Source of the DNA: Candidatus Accumulibacter aalborgensis
GTDB lineage: Bacteria > Pseudomonadota > Gammaproteobacteria > Burkholderiales > Rhodocyclaceae
Assembly (NCBI RefSeq): GCF_900089955.1
Contig: NZ_FLQX01000127.1
Span: 1 to 64,000 of the forward strand
DNA length: 64,000 bases
Direction: 5' to 3'
Both the position numbers and the translations under genes were made by a program. Below are positions 34,737 through 43,374 of this stretch, in pieces. Positions within the stretch are counted from its first letter, which is position 1; every line of letters begins with the position of its first letter. The notes under the pieces are model-generated. The model saw only the letters and a list, made by a program, of their open reading frames with translations, searched no databases and had not been told where the DNA came from.

Positions 34737-37072
34737 TGCCGGCGCGCCGCCGGTGCGAAGCATGCCGAGAGAACGAGCGCCAGGATCGCACCCGGGCCGA
34801 CGGTGACGCCAAGTGCCTGCAGGACGGGTACCTTGGCCATGGCCAGCGTACCGAAGCCGATCGTCGTCGTCAGGCAGGCGACCAGCATCGAAGCGGCGGT
34901 CCGCGGTTCGCGCTGCAGGTGCTCGCCGATGCGGTCGAAGAAAAGCGCGTAGTTCGAGCCGACGGCGACGATCAGCAGCAAGCCGATGAGGTGCAGAAGT
35001 TGCAGGCGAACGCCAGCGAGATGAAGGCCGGCGGTAACGATCAGCACCGCCAGCAGGAGCGGCACGATGACTCCGAGCACACGACGCGGCGAGCGCAGCG
35101 TCGCGGCGAGCAGGCCGACGATGGCGGCCAGGCCGATTAGCGAGAGCAGCCTGGCCTCGGCGAGGTACTGGGTATAAAGGCCGTCAAGCTCGCTTTTCAG
35201 GTCGATCACCAGCGCGCCGGAGCCGGCCAGCGCCGCGCGCAGGGCGTCGGCGTCGATCGCGCGCGCGTCCTCGCCCGGCGGCGAGCGCACCGGCAGCAGC
35301 ACGCTCCAGCCGCCGTCGCCTTGCCGCAGCAGAGCGTCGACGGCCAGCGCCAGCGTCGTCCCGTGCAGCGCTTGCGGCCCGACGGGCGGCGCGACGCGCG
35401 CGGCGTCGACGTCGCGCAGGAAGGGGTCGAGCTTGCCGGCGGCGAGCGGCGAACCAGCCAGCGCTCGCGGCAGGCGCTCGCGCAGTTCGGCGACCGTCGG
35501 CAGGCTGGCGCGCCGCGCCGCCTGCGTCGCCTCGCTGGGCAGATAGCGGGCTGGCGAGTCGTAGCCGCCAATGACGCCGGCGGCGACCAGGCGGTCGAGT
35601 TGGTGGCCGGCACGCTCGGCGGACTGCAGGGCGTTTTCGCGGTCGGCGGCGCGAAGAACGATCAACAGGCGCGCGTCGGGCGCGCCGAGTTCGGCGCGCA
35701 GCGCGCTGTCGGTGGCCAGGTCTTCGGCGCTGGCGGTGGATAGCGCCGAGAGTTCGCTGTTCCACCACTCGCCGCGATTGGCCAAGAGCAGCGCAGCGGC
35801 GAGTAGCGCGAGGAGCAGCACCGGCCAGCGCAGCCGGCGCAACCCGGCGGCGACTTGCGCCACGGAATGGCCGAGCGCGTCGAGGTCGCGTGGCGCGCTA
35901 CCGGCCGGAACCAGTTGCGGCAGGACGAAGCGGGTGACGGCGGCGGCCGTGACCAGACCGCTCAGCGCATAGAGGCCCAACTGGGCGAGGCCGGGAAAGC
36001 CGGAGAAGAGGAGAACGCCAAATCCGCAGACTGAGGTCAGCATGCCGAGGCGGACCGTCGGCCAGAAACGGGAACGCCAGGCCAAGGCGTCGTTGCGCTC
36101 CGCCTGGACGAAGTAGTAGATCGAATAATCGACCGCCTCGCCGATCAGCGCCGAGCCAAAACCGACGGTGATCCCGAAGACCGTTCCGCAAGCGAGGCTG
36201 ACCGCGACGACGCCGGCCAGCGCGCCGCTGGCGACCGGCAGCAGGCCGAGGCTGACCAGCGTGAACGAGCGATAGACGAAGAACAGCAGGGCGACGATGG
36301 CGAGCGCGCTGATCATGGTCAGCCGCGTCACCTCTTCCTTGATCATCGCCCGGGCGTGCACCGCAAAGACGCCGGGACCGGCAATTTGCAGGCTGAGATC
36401 AGCAGCCCCGGCGGCGCTGGCCGCCGCAGCGAACGCTGCGCGGGCGGCGTCGATGGCCGTGGCCTGTCCATCGGTGTCGGAGCCCAGGGCAGCGGTCTGC
36501 GCCAGCAGCAAGGCTCGCTCGCCGTCGCGAGTAGCCCAGACTCCTTCGCGGCTGTTCGGCTGCCTGCCGGAATCGAGCCCGGCGACAAGGCCCGCGAATT
36601 CGCCGGTCGGGTCCTGCGGCAGCAGGCGTTTGACCAGCAGGCCAACGGGCGAAGCGAGGAGGTCGATGCTCTCGCCGATCGCGGCCCGCAGGCCGGTGAC
36701 GCTGAAGCGCTGAGGTGTTACAGCCGGACTCAGAACGTAGCGATGAGCGAAGAGATACTCCTGGTCGGTGGCCAGGCCCTGTGTTTCGCCATTGTTGACT
36801 GCGGCAAACTCGGGTCTGCTGGCCAGCCGCGCGCGCAGGTCGTGCGACAGCGCCGCGCGCTGGCGCGCGTCACCGCCAGCGACGGCAAGCATCAGGAGCC
36901 TCGCTACCGCGCCTTCCGTCAGTTGCTCGACCAGGACCTGCTGCGTGGCGTTCGGGTGCGCCGGCAGGAAGAACGAGATGTCGGCCGAGAAACGGCTGTT
37001 CCAGACGATTGCCGCGCCGGCGAGCATGGCCATCGACCAGAGCAGCAAGGTGCGGCGGGCGGTGGTGGTCAC
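34733..37072 (-). CDS. MMPL/RND-family exporter
   Basis: Membrane exporter of 779 residues, MMPL type. One hydrophobic segment lies at the N-terminus, followed by two repeats of large periplasmic loop plus a bundle of about five helices (for example LTMISALAIVALLFFVYRSF and the mirrored block near the end, LLSLIGLAAIVGLLAATL). In aryl polyene clusters such proteins move the lipid product toward the outer membrane. The GTG start at 37072 overlaps the LolA-like gene's stop (GTGA); the longer open frame upstream is a shadow. Confidence 0.9.
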   Translation of the reverse strand: MTTTARRTLLLWSMAMLAGAAIVWNSRFSADISFFLPAHPNATQQVLVEQLTEGAVARLLMLAVAGGDARQRAALSHDLRARLASRPEFAAVNNGETQGLATDQEYLFAHRYVLSPAVTPQRFSVTGLRAAIGESIDLLASPVGLLVKRLLPQDPTGEFAGLVAGLDSGRQPNSREGVWATRDGERALLLAQTAALGSDTDGQATAIDAARAAFAAAASAAGAADLSLQIAGPGVFAVHARAMIKEEVTRLTMISALAIVALLFFVYRSFTLVSLGLLPVASGALAGVVAVSLACGTVFGITVGFGSALIGEAVDYSIYYFVQAERNDALAWRSRFWPTVRLGMLTSVCGFGVLLFSGFPGLAQLGLYALSGLVTAAAVTRFVLPQLVPAGSAPRDLDALGHSVAQVAAGLRRLRWPVLLLALLAAALLLANRGEWWNSELSALSTASAEDLATDSALRAELGAPDARLLIVLRAADRENALQSAERAGHQLDRLVAAGVIGGYDSPARYLPSEATQAARRASLPTVAELRERLPRALAGSPLAAGKLDPFLRDVDAARVAPPVGPQALHGTTLALAVDALLRQGDGGWSVLLPVRSPPGEDARAIDADALRAALAGSGALVIDLKSELDGLYTQYLAEARLLSLIGLAAIVGLLAATLRSPRRVLGVIVPLLLAVLIVTAGLHLAGVRLQLLHLIGLLLIVAVGSNYALFFDRIGEHLQREPRTAASMLVACLTTTIGFGTLAMAKVPVLQALGVTVGPGAILALVLSACFAPAARRQ

Positions 37073-37635
37073 TGGTCGGGAAGGGGTTCGATGCGTATCA
37101 GCGCCCGGTCGCCGTCGGTCTGCAGGTATTCGATGCTGCGGATGCTGTTGCGCTGGCCGGTAAGGGTGATTTTCTGAACGATCGCGGCAATCGCCGGCGC
37201 GCTGGGCAGCAGCGTCAGCGTCCAGTGCTCGCGGCTGCCGGCCAGGTGCAGCGCGTAATGCTTTTCGAGCGCCTGGCGGTTGCCGGTGAGCGCGCCGCGG
37301 ATGCTGTCGACGAAGGCCAGGGCTTCCGGCTGGCTGGCCAGATCGACGGCGAGCTTCTGCCGGTCGCGCGCTATCGTCAGGCGGTCCTTGTCGAGCAACA
37401 GGGTTTCCGGGCGCGGAGTCAAGGTTTGCTTTTCCAGCCGGTCGGGCGCCGTGAAGCGCATTTCGCCGGTTGAAACGAGCGGCTTGTCGAGCAGCGCGAG
37501 GTACCTGGTCTCGACGAAACGCACCCTGCCGCCCCCTGCTCCAGCCAGTTCGTCCATCAACTGCGGCAGATCCCAGGCGGCCAGCGCCGGGATCGCCAGC
37601 GAGATCATCAGCAGGCCAGCGGGCAGCCGCTTCAT
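37069..37635 (-). CDS. LolA-like outer-membrane lipoprotein carrier protein
   Basis: Protein of 188 residues with a signal peptide (about 1-20) and the LolA-like beta fold, visible as WDLPQLMDELAGA, GRVRFVETRYLALLDKPLVSTGEMRF and the repeated strand pattern after it. It probably carries the polyene-type lipid or a modified lipoprotein across the periplasm. The ATG at 37635 overlaps the acyltransferase stop (ATGA) and the stop overlaps the MMPL gene. This is a cluster-specific paralogue; the genomic lolA would be elsewhere. Confidence 0.88.
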   Translation of the reverse strand: MKRLPAGLLMISLAIPALAAWDLPQLMDELAGAGGGRVRFVETRYLALLDKPLVSTGEMRFTAPDRLEKQTLTPRPETLLLDKDRLTIARDRQKLAVDLASQPEALAFVDSIRGALTGNRQALEKHYALHLAGSREHWTLTLLPSAPAIAAIVQKITLTGQRNSIRSIEYLQTDGDRALIRIEPLPDQ

Positions 37636-38540
37636 CGAGCTTTCTGCCAGAAGTCGAAGAAGTTGAACCAGTTGTCGGGGGCAAGACGGCAATAGTGTTC
37701 GAGGCGCGCCACGTAGAGGGCCTGCGCCTCGCCGATGACCCTGTTGAGTTCACCGGGTGGCACCTGCGAAAAATCGGTCAGCAGCTCGAAGTGGATACGG
37801 TAGCGGTTGCCACCCTGGTACAGCCCGGTCATGAAGAACGCCGGCCGGCGGAGCAGCGCGGCAACGCGAAAGGGCCCGATCGGAAAGGCTGCCGGCTGGC
37901 CGAGGAAGTCGTGTTCCAGCGTCGTTTCGTCGGCCAGTCCGCGGTCAGCAAGCATGCCAACCAGGTAGCCGCTGGCGAGCTTGTCGCGGACTTCGAGCAT
38001 CGACTCCAGGCGGCCCAGGGCAATGATGTCCCGGCCGGCGGCCGGGTTGATCGCCGCCAGCGCGGCGTTGATCTTGCGCGCATTTTCCTCGTACATCAGC
38101 ATCGCCACCTTGAGCCCGGCGCGTCCGCGGCCGACGGCGCGCAGGACTTCGAAGCTGCCGAGGTGAGCGCCGATCAACAGCACGCCCGGCTGCCTGGCGA
38201 GCGCGGCGTGCACGGCTTCGGCACCGTATACCTCGATGTCGAACAGGTCGAAGCGGTCATTGAGCAGGTAGATGCGGTCGTGGATCGTACTCGCAAACGA
38301 CAGGATGTGGCGATAGGCGTCCGACCATTCGGCGCGGTGGCCGAGGGCACGGCCGAGATAGAGCCGGCTGGCGCGCCGCGCTTGCGGTGCAAGGAGCAGG
38401 AAGTAGAGCGCGATCGCGTAGAGGAGCAGGCGTCCGATCCGTCGCCCCAGCGTCAAGGAAATCCACACCATCAGGCGCAGGATCGGGAGATTGCTGCGTT
38501 CCCGCTGGCGCAGCCAGGCGGCGCTCGCCTGCCGGCTCAT
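37632..38540 (-). CDS. LpxL/HtrB-like lysophospholipid acyltransferase
   Basis: Membrane-associated acyltransferase of 302 residues with the motif HLGSFE (H126 to E131) in the HX4(D/E) position. The hydrophobic segment at about 25-50 would anchor it in the inner membrane. In aryl polyene clusters this type attaches the polyene acid to a lipid. It overlaps the hotdog dehydratase gene (38537) by 4 bp and the LolA-like gene by 4 bp. Confidence 0.87.
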   Translation of the reverse strand: MSRQASAAWLRQRERSNLPILRLMVWISLTLGRRIGRLLLYAIALYFLLLAPQARRASRLYLGRALGHRAEWSDAYRHILSFASTIHDRIYLLNDRFDLFDIEVYGAEAVHAALARQPGVLLIGAHLGSFEVLRAVGRGRAGLKVAMLMYEENARKINAALAAINPAAGRDIIALGRLESMLEVRDKLASGYLVGMLADRGLADETTLEHDFLGQPAAFPIGPFRVAALLRRPAFFMTGLYQGGNRYRIHFELLTDFSQVPPGELNRVIGEAQALYVARLEHYCRLAPDNWFNFFDFWQKAR

Positions 38541-38899
38541 GGGGTGGCTTGCAGGCGACCGGCAGCGACTTCATGCGCGTTTGCCCGGATGGAGAAGGCG
38601 ATCACTGCACCGGCGCCTGCCGGCGCTTTGTCGTACGCTCTTGCGTGCACTCTCTCGTGCAAGTGGTAAGCGAGCTTCTCGCCGGGGCCGACCGGACGAT
38701 AGAACTTTGCCTCGGCGATCTGCCAGGTGATGGCCGATTTTCCCGAGAAGGCTTCAGCGAAGAGCAGCACTCGGTCGAGCAGGACGACACCGGGAACGAT
38801 GGGACTGCCGGGGAAATGCCCGGCGAAGGCCGGGTGGCCGGCAGGAACGATCCATTCGAAATCAGCGCGGCGCATGGCGCGCTTGGCGGCCGAGTTCAT
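38537..38899 (-). CDS. Hotdog-fold 3-hydroxyacyl-ACP dehydratase (ApeI-like)
   Basis: Protein of 120 residues resembling FabZ/ApeI. The active-site block GHPAFAGHFPGSPIVPGVV is at 21-39, with likely catalytic H28. It would supply the second dehydratase of the cluster, next to the ApeP-like protein encoded at 31293. Overlaps by 4 bp both the AMP-ligase stop and the acyltransferase start. Confidence 0.87.
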   Translation of the reverse strand: MNSAAKRAMRRADFEWIVPAGHPAFAGHFPGSPIVPGVVLLDRVLLFAEAFSGKSAITWQIAEAKFYRPVGPGEKLAYHLHERVHARAYDKAPAGAGAVIAFSIRANAHEVAAGRLQATP

Positions 38900-40269
38900 G
38901 GCCTCATTGCTTGATGGGTTTCATGGGCTGCATGCGCTGCGTACAGCACCTGCATTTGCGCGCGCGGCAGCTTGCCGATACGGTTGCGCGGCAGCGAATC
39001 GACGAGCCACAAGGGGCGGGGCAGGAAAACGGCATCGACCCGCTGGCGCAGTTGGGCGAGCAGTTGCCGCTCGCTCAGTTGCGGCGCGACGGCGAAGGCG
39101 CACAGGCGCGTGATGCTCTCCGGCGAGGCTTCGTCCGGCTGAAAGAACGCGCCATCGACGACGCCGGGAATGGCGGTGAGCTGGTGGTCGAGATAGGCAA
39201 GGGAGCTACGCTTGCCGGCGACGTTGATGACATCCGCGTTGCGGCCGAGGAGCATGAAGCGCCCGTCGGGCAACAGCTCGATCTCGTCGGCAAGCGCCAC
39301 CGGCACTTCGATGTGGCCGCCGGAGGCGACGATTGCGTGCGCTTCGCGTTGCAGGCAGACGCCGTCAAGCGGTAGCCACGCCGGGTCGACCAGCAGGCGC
39401 CGGCTGGCCACCTGGCCGGTTTCGGTACAACCATAGATTTCATCGACGGGCGCTGCGAGACGCGACTCGGCCGCCGCGGCGAGCTGGCTCGACAGCGGCG
39501 CGGTGGCCGACAGCAGCCGGTTCACCGTCGGCAGTTCGACCTCGGCCGCGAGGACAATGCCGAGATGAAAGGGCGTGGTGACCAGCATGCGCGGCGGTGG
39601 CACGGCCTGCAGTGCGTCGGCCACGTCCTGCGGATAGAACGGCTTGCCCGACCAGAACGGTGAGTTGCCGTGCATGGCGAGCAGCACCGTCGATTCGAAT
39701 CCGAACATGTGCTGCGCCGGAACGGTGCCGACGATGCTGTGACGCGGCCCGGCCAGCAGTCCGAGCCGACTGGCTTCGGCCCGCGCATTGCGGACCAGCG
39801 ATCCCCACGACTTGTCGTGGGCTACCGGCAGGCCAGTCGATCCCGAGGTATAGACCGTGATCGCCACCAGCTCACTCGGAATGTCCGGGATGCCGTCGAT
39901 TTCTTCAGGGTCGACGATCGGCAAATCGGGAAAGTCGAAACGTGGCAGGTCGAGGCTGTCGAAAGGGCCGTCGAACGGGCTGTCGCAGAGGCAGAAAATG
40001 GTGGGACATTGGCGCTGGATCTGGCGCAGCGTTGCCGGTAATTGTGAGGTCGGCAAGAGGCTGCTGCGCCCGTCGAGCAGCCCGGCCGCCAGCCCGACCG
40101 TAAACCGATAGCGATCCCGGCAGAGATTGAGGAAGCGCCGTCCCGCGGGCAAGCGCTCGGCCAGCGTCGCGGCCGCGGCGAGGAAGCTGCGCACCGTCAC
40201 CGGGCCGCTGGGCTGGTAGGCAAAGATCTCGTCGAGGCTGGCGTGCGCCAGCAGCGGCACATGGCTCAT
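38896..40269 (-). CDS. AMP-binding ligase (acyl-ACP/CoA synthetase-like)
   Basis: Adenylate-forming enzyme of 457 residues. The ATP loop YTSGSTGLP, the DEIYGCTETGQ core motif and a terminal lysine in RNRIGKLPR are present. In aryl polyene biosynthesis such an enzyme activates the starter acid for loading on an ACP. No tyrosine or histidine ammonia-lyase gene is nearby to make an aromatic starter. Its stop overlaps the hotdog dehydratase gene by 4 bp; the ACP gene is 73 bp upstream. Confidence 0.9.
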   Translation of the reverse strand: MSHVPLLAHASLDEIFAYQPSGPVTVRSFLAAAATLAERLPAGRRFLNLCRDRYRFTVGLAAGLLDGRSSLLPTSQLPATLRQIQRQCPTIFCLCDSPFDGPFDSLDLPRFDFPDLPIVDPEEIDGIPDIPSELVAITVYTSGSTGLPVAHDKSWGSLVRNARAEASRLGLLAGPRHSIVGTVPAQHMFGFESTVLLAMHGNSPFWSGKPFYPQDVADALQAVPPPRMLVTTPFHLGIVLAAEVELPTVNRLLSATAPLSSQLAAAAESRLAAPVDEIYGCTETGQVASRRLLVDPAWLPLDGVCLQREAHAIVASGGHIEVPVALADEIELLPDGRFMLLGRNADVINVAGKRSSLAYLDHQLTAIPGVVDGAFFQPDEASPESITRLCAFAVAPQLSERQLLAQLRQRVDAVFLPRPLWLVDSLPRNRIGKLPRAQMQVLYAAHAAHETHQAMRP

Positions 40270-40342
40270 CGGCCGTTGGCCAGCGCGCGCGGCTGGCGGC
40301 GGCTCCGGTCGCCACGCAGCAGGCTAGCCGGGGTGACCCCGC

Positions 40343-40621
40343 TCATCCGCTGCGCTGGCTGGCGATGTGCGCGGCCAGCGTGCGCAGCGACGAAAAAATG
40401 CGCACATTGTCTTCGTCGTCCGAACGTAACTGGAAACCGTAGCGCCTGGAAATGACGAGCGCGATCTCGAGGACATCGATCGAATCCAGACCGAGCCCTT
40501 CGCGAAACAGCGGCGCATCGGGCTCGATCTCGCTCGGGTCCAGATCGAGATTGAGCGCCGCGACAATCAGTTGGGCCACTTCCGGCAGCATGGCTGCCGC
40601 TTGGGAGGTTTCTTCAGACAT
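40343..40621 (-). CDS. Acyl carrier protein of the aryl-polyene-like cluster
   Basis: Carrier protein of 92 residues. The phosphopantetheine serine is S47 in the conserved GLDSIDVLE block. It would tether the growing polyene chain. It begins the cluster (the first gene transcribed) and is the only ACP in it; aryl polyene clusters often have two. A membrane protein that frequently sits between the ACP and AMP-ligase genes is missing here. Confidence 0.92.
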   Translation of the reverse strand: MSEETSQAAAMLPEVAQLIVAALNLDLDPSEIEPDAPLFREGLGLDSIDVLEIALVISRRYGFQLRSDDEDNVRIFSSLRTLAAHIASQRSG

Positions 40622-40730
40622 CGTATGTTTCCGTGAAATGGTCGGATCGCCGAGCGGCAGGCGAGCAGCGCATGCCTGCCGCCGACGGCGAAGGATTGAG
40701 TGATTTCTTCATGGGCATCTTCAACCTGGG

Positions 40731-41480
40731 CTAAGGCGGTGCGCAAACCGGGCACGCCGGGTCCCGGCCGAACTTCACGCTGCGCCATTCCATCGCCAGC
40801 GCGTCGAGCAAGCAGAGGCGACCAACGGCCACCTCACCGGTGCCGACGATCAGCTTCAGAGCTTCGGCGGCCTGCATCGCGCCGATGATGCCGGTGAGCG
40901 GTGCGAACACGCCCATCACCGCGCAGCGCACCTCGTCGACGTCGTCGCCTTCGGGAAACAGACAGTGATAGCAGGGGGTGTCGTCGCGGCGGCTGTCGAA
41001 GACCGTCAATTGACCGGCAAAGCGGATCGCTGCGCCTGAAACCAGCGGCGTCCGGTGTCTGACGCAGGCCCGATTGACCGCGTGTCGTGTCGCGAAGTTG
41101 TCGCAGCAATCGAGAACCACGTCAGCGTCGGCGACCAGCTCCGCCAGTGCTTCGCCGGCCAGGCGGGTGGTGATCGCGTCGACCCGCACTTCCGGATTGA
41201 TTCCCTGCAGCGCGGTTTGCCCGGACAGGGCTTTGGCTTGGCCGACGCGCTCCAGCGTGTGCAGGATCTGGCGCTGCAGGTTGGTCAGGTCGACGGTGTC
41301 ACCGTCGGCAAGCGTGATTCGCCCCACGCCGGCAGAGGCGAGATACAGGGCGGCCGGCGACCCCAGACCGCCGGCTCCGACGATCAGTACCTTCGCCTTG
41401 ACCAGTCGTTCCTGTCCTTCGATGCCGATCTCGTCGAGCAGGATATGCCGGCTGTAGCGCAGCAACTGATTGTCGTTCAT
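40731..41480 (-). CDS. HesA/MoeB/ThiF-family adenylyltransferase
   Basis: E1-like enzyme of 249 residues. Features are SRHILLDEIGIEGQE near the start, the ATP motif VGAGGLGSPAALYLASAG, NLQRQILH, and CxxC zinc pairs in CYHC and CPVC. It adenylates the C-terminal glycine of a sulfur carrier such as MoaD or ThiS. The gene lies between the S41 protease group and the ACP gene and is not clearly part of the polyene cluster. MoeB versus ThiF cannot be separated here. Confidence 0.9.
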   Translation of the reverse strand: MNDNQLLRYSRHILLDEIGIEGQERLVKAKVLIVGAGGLGSPAALYLASAGVGRITLADGDTVDLTNLQRQILHTLERVGQAKALSGQTALQGINPEVRVDAITTRLAGEALAELVADADVVLDCCDNFATRHAVNRACVRHRTPLVSGAAIRFAGQLTVFDSRRDDTPCYHCLFPEGDDVDEVRCAVMGVFAPLTGIIGAMQAAEALKLIVGTGEVAVGRLCLLDALAMEWRSVKFGRDPACPVCAPP

Positions 41481-41498
41481 CAGGCGGTCGCTGCTTGG

Positions 41499-41918
41499 CT
41501 ACTTGTACTCGCGCCACTCCGGCGGGGTGTCGTCGTGGTCGCCGTGCGGGTGGCGTTCCCAGGCATGGGTATAGGCCTCGGACTGCGAGCGTTTGAGCGG
41601 CCGCAGAGGGGCGTCGAGGTTGTGCAACTGCGTCTCTTCGACGTAGTAGATCAGCGCTCGCATCATCTTGCTCATCAAGGTGTTGTCGAGGTGGTAACCC
41701 TTGTCTTCGAGCGCGCCTTCGAGTTCCTGCAGGCAGTGGTCGTGAAGGTCGTAAGCGACGCCTACCGCGCGCTCCTGGTCACGCCGTTCAACTTCCAGTT
41801 GTTCGATTCTGGCGAGGAAGTCCGTCGCTTCGGAGACCTGGCGTGGAGGAAACTTGGCGAACACGATGTTCCGCTGTTTGCGGATCGGCGGATGCTGCGG
41901 CGCGGCCAATCGTTTCAC
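41499..41918 (-). CDS. Hypothetical protein
   Basis: Soluble protein of 139 residues, no signal peptide or membrane segment. Helical and charged, with QVSEATDFLARIEQLEVERR and DLHDHCLQELEGALEDKGYH in the middle and a histidine/aspartate-rich tail (HPHGDHDD). I do not recognise the family. It sits between the S41 protease and ThiF-like genes, all on the minus strand with 18-21 bp gaps, so it is probably co-transcribed. Confidence 0.7.
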   Translation of the reverse strand: MKRLAAPQHPPIRKQRNIVFAKFPPRQVSEATDFLARIEQLEVERRDQERAVGVAYDLHDHCLQELEGALEDKGYHLDNTLMSKMMRALIYYVEETQLHNLDAPLRPLKRSQSEAYTHAWERHPHGDHDDTPPEWREYK

Positions 41919-41939
41919 TGTTCATCTCCGAGAGAACGG

Positions 41940-43352
41940 TTACCGGATGGTCTGCATGATCTGCATCCCCTTGAGAAGGTTCAGAGCCTGTGTCAATTGA
42001 TAGTCCTTGGGTGACGCGAGTTCTCGGCTTGGCAGCTCCACTGACTCGTCGGCGTCTTCCTTGGGTGTGCTGCCCTTCGGCTTGACTGGCGCCTTGCTCG
42101 TTGACGGCTTGGTGGACGTCTCCTTGGCCGGTGCAGCAGGGTCCTTGCTGGCGTCCAGGTGGTGTTCGAGGTTGGCTTCGCGCAAACGCTGCGTTGAGTT
42201 GCCGTTGGCATTGTCCTCGACGACGATGTCGGGAGCGATGCCCTTGGCCTGGATCGAACGGCCCGACGGTGTGAAATAGCGGGCGGTGGTGAGCTTGATC
42301 GCGGTGTTCCCCGGCAAGGGCAGCACGGTCTGCACCGATCCCTTGCCGAAGGTCGTCGTGCCGAGCACGAGCGCGCGTTTGTGGTCCTGCAGCGCGCCGG
42401 CGACGATCTCGGACGCCGAAGCAGAACCGCCGTTGACCAGCACCACCATCGGCACTTTGCGCGCTTCCGGCGGCAGGGTCTTGATGTAATCATCCCGGCT
42501 GCCACGCAGGTAGTCTGCGGGCGATACCGAGAAGCGATGCTTGGCATCGGCAGTGCGTCCGTCGGTCGAAGTGACCAGCGTGTCCGGTGGCAGGAAGGCC
42601 GCCGCAACACCGACGGCGCTGTTGAGCAGCCCCCCTGGGTCGTTGCGCAGGTCGAGAACCAGCCCGCGCAGCGGTCCTGGCTTGAAGAGGTCGTTCAGAT
42701 GCTTGACCACTGCAGCGCCGGTATTCTCCTGGAACGAGGTGATGCGCAGGTAGCCGTAGCCGCCTTCGAGAAGTTTCGACTTGACGCTCTGGACCTTGAT
42801 GACTTCGCGCATCAGGGTGATTTCGAGTGGTTTGGCCTCACCCTTGCGGATGATCGACAGCCTGATCGGCGACTTCGGTTTGCCGCGCATGCGCTTGACG
42901 GCTTCGTTCAAGGTCAGACCCTTGACCAGCGTGTCGTCGATCTTGAAGATCAGGTCGCCCGGTTTCACCCCGGCACGGTCGGCTGGCGTGTCCTCGATTG
43001 GCGAGACCACCTTGACCAGCCCGTCTTCCATGCCTACTTCGATGCCGATGCCGCCAAACTCGCCTTGCGTACCGACCTGCAGGTCCTTGAAGGCGTCGGC
43101 ATCAAGGTAACTCGAGTGTGGATCAAGGTTGGAGAGCATGCCACTGATGGCGTGGGTGATCAGCTTCTTGTCGTCGACCGGCTCGACGTAGCCTTGCTTG
43201 ATGGCGTTGAACACCTCGGCAAAGGTCCGCAGCTCTTCGACAGGCAGGCCGGCTCGTGTTTCCTTGTCGGCGATCGCCGAAAACTGGAGGCTGATCAGCA
43301 CGCCACCCACCAAACCGGCGCAAAGCAGCCCGGCCTGTTTCAACTTACCCAT
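41940..43352 (-). CDS. S41-family C-terminal processing peptidase (CtpA-like)
   Basis: Periplasmic protease of 470 residues. A hydrophobic N-terminal signal or anchor (about 5-28) is followed by a PDZ domain (GIEVGMEDGLVKVVSPIEDTPADRAGVKPGD) and the catalytic domain. The serine and lysine pair lies in NGGSASASEIVAGAL and FGKGSVQ. The C-terminal tail is lysine- and proline-rich (SKAPVKPKGSTPKED). It uses the ATG at 43352 with a GGAG site 8 bp upstream. It trims periplasmic proteins and follows the EnvC-like gene by 22 bp, a common arrangement in proteobacteria. Confidence 0.93.
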   Translation of the reverse strand: MGKLKQAGLLCAGLVGGVLISLQFSAIADKETRAGLPVEELRTFAEVFNAIKQGYVEPVDDKKLITHAISGMLSNLDPHSSYLDADAFKDLQVGTQGEFGGIGIEVGMEDGLVKVVSPIEDTPADRAGVKPGDLIFKIDDTLVKGLTLNEAVKRMRGKPKSPIRLSIIRKGEAKPLEITLMREVIKVQSVKSKLLEGGYGYLRITSFQENTGAAVVKHLNDLFKPGPLRGLVLDLRNDPGGLLNSAVGVAAAFLPPDTLVTSTDGRTADAKHRFSVSPADYLRGSRDDYIKTLPPEARKVPMVVLVNGGSASASEIVAGALQDHKRALVLGTTTFGKGSVQTVLPLPGNTAIKLTTARYFTPSGRSIQAKGIAPDIVVEDNANGNSTQRLREANLEHHLDASKDPAAPAKETSTKPSTSKAPVKPKGSTPKEDADESVELPSRELASPKDYQLTQALNLLKGMQIMQTIR

Positions 43353-43374
43353 TTGCTTCACTCCAGTGCGCACC

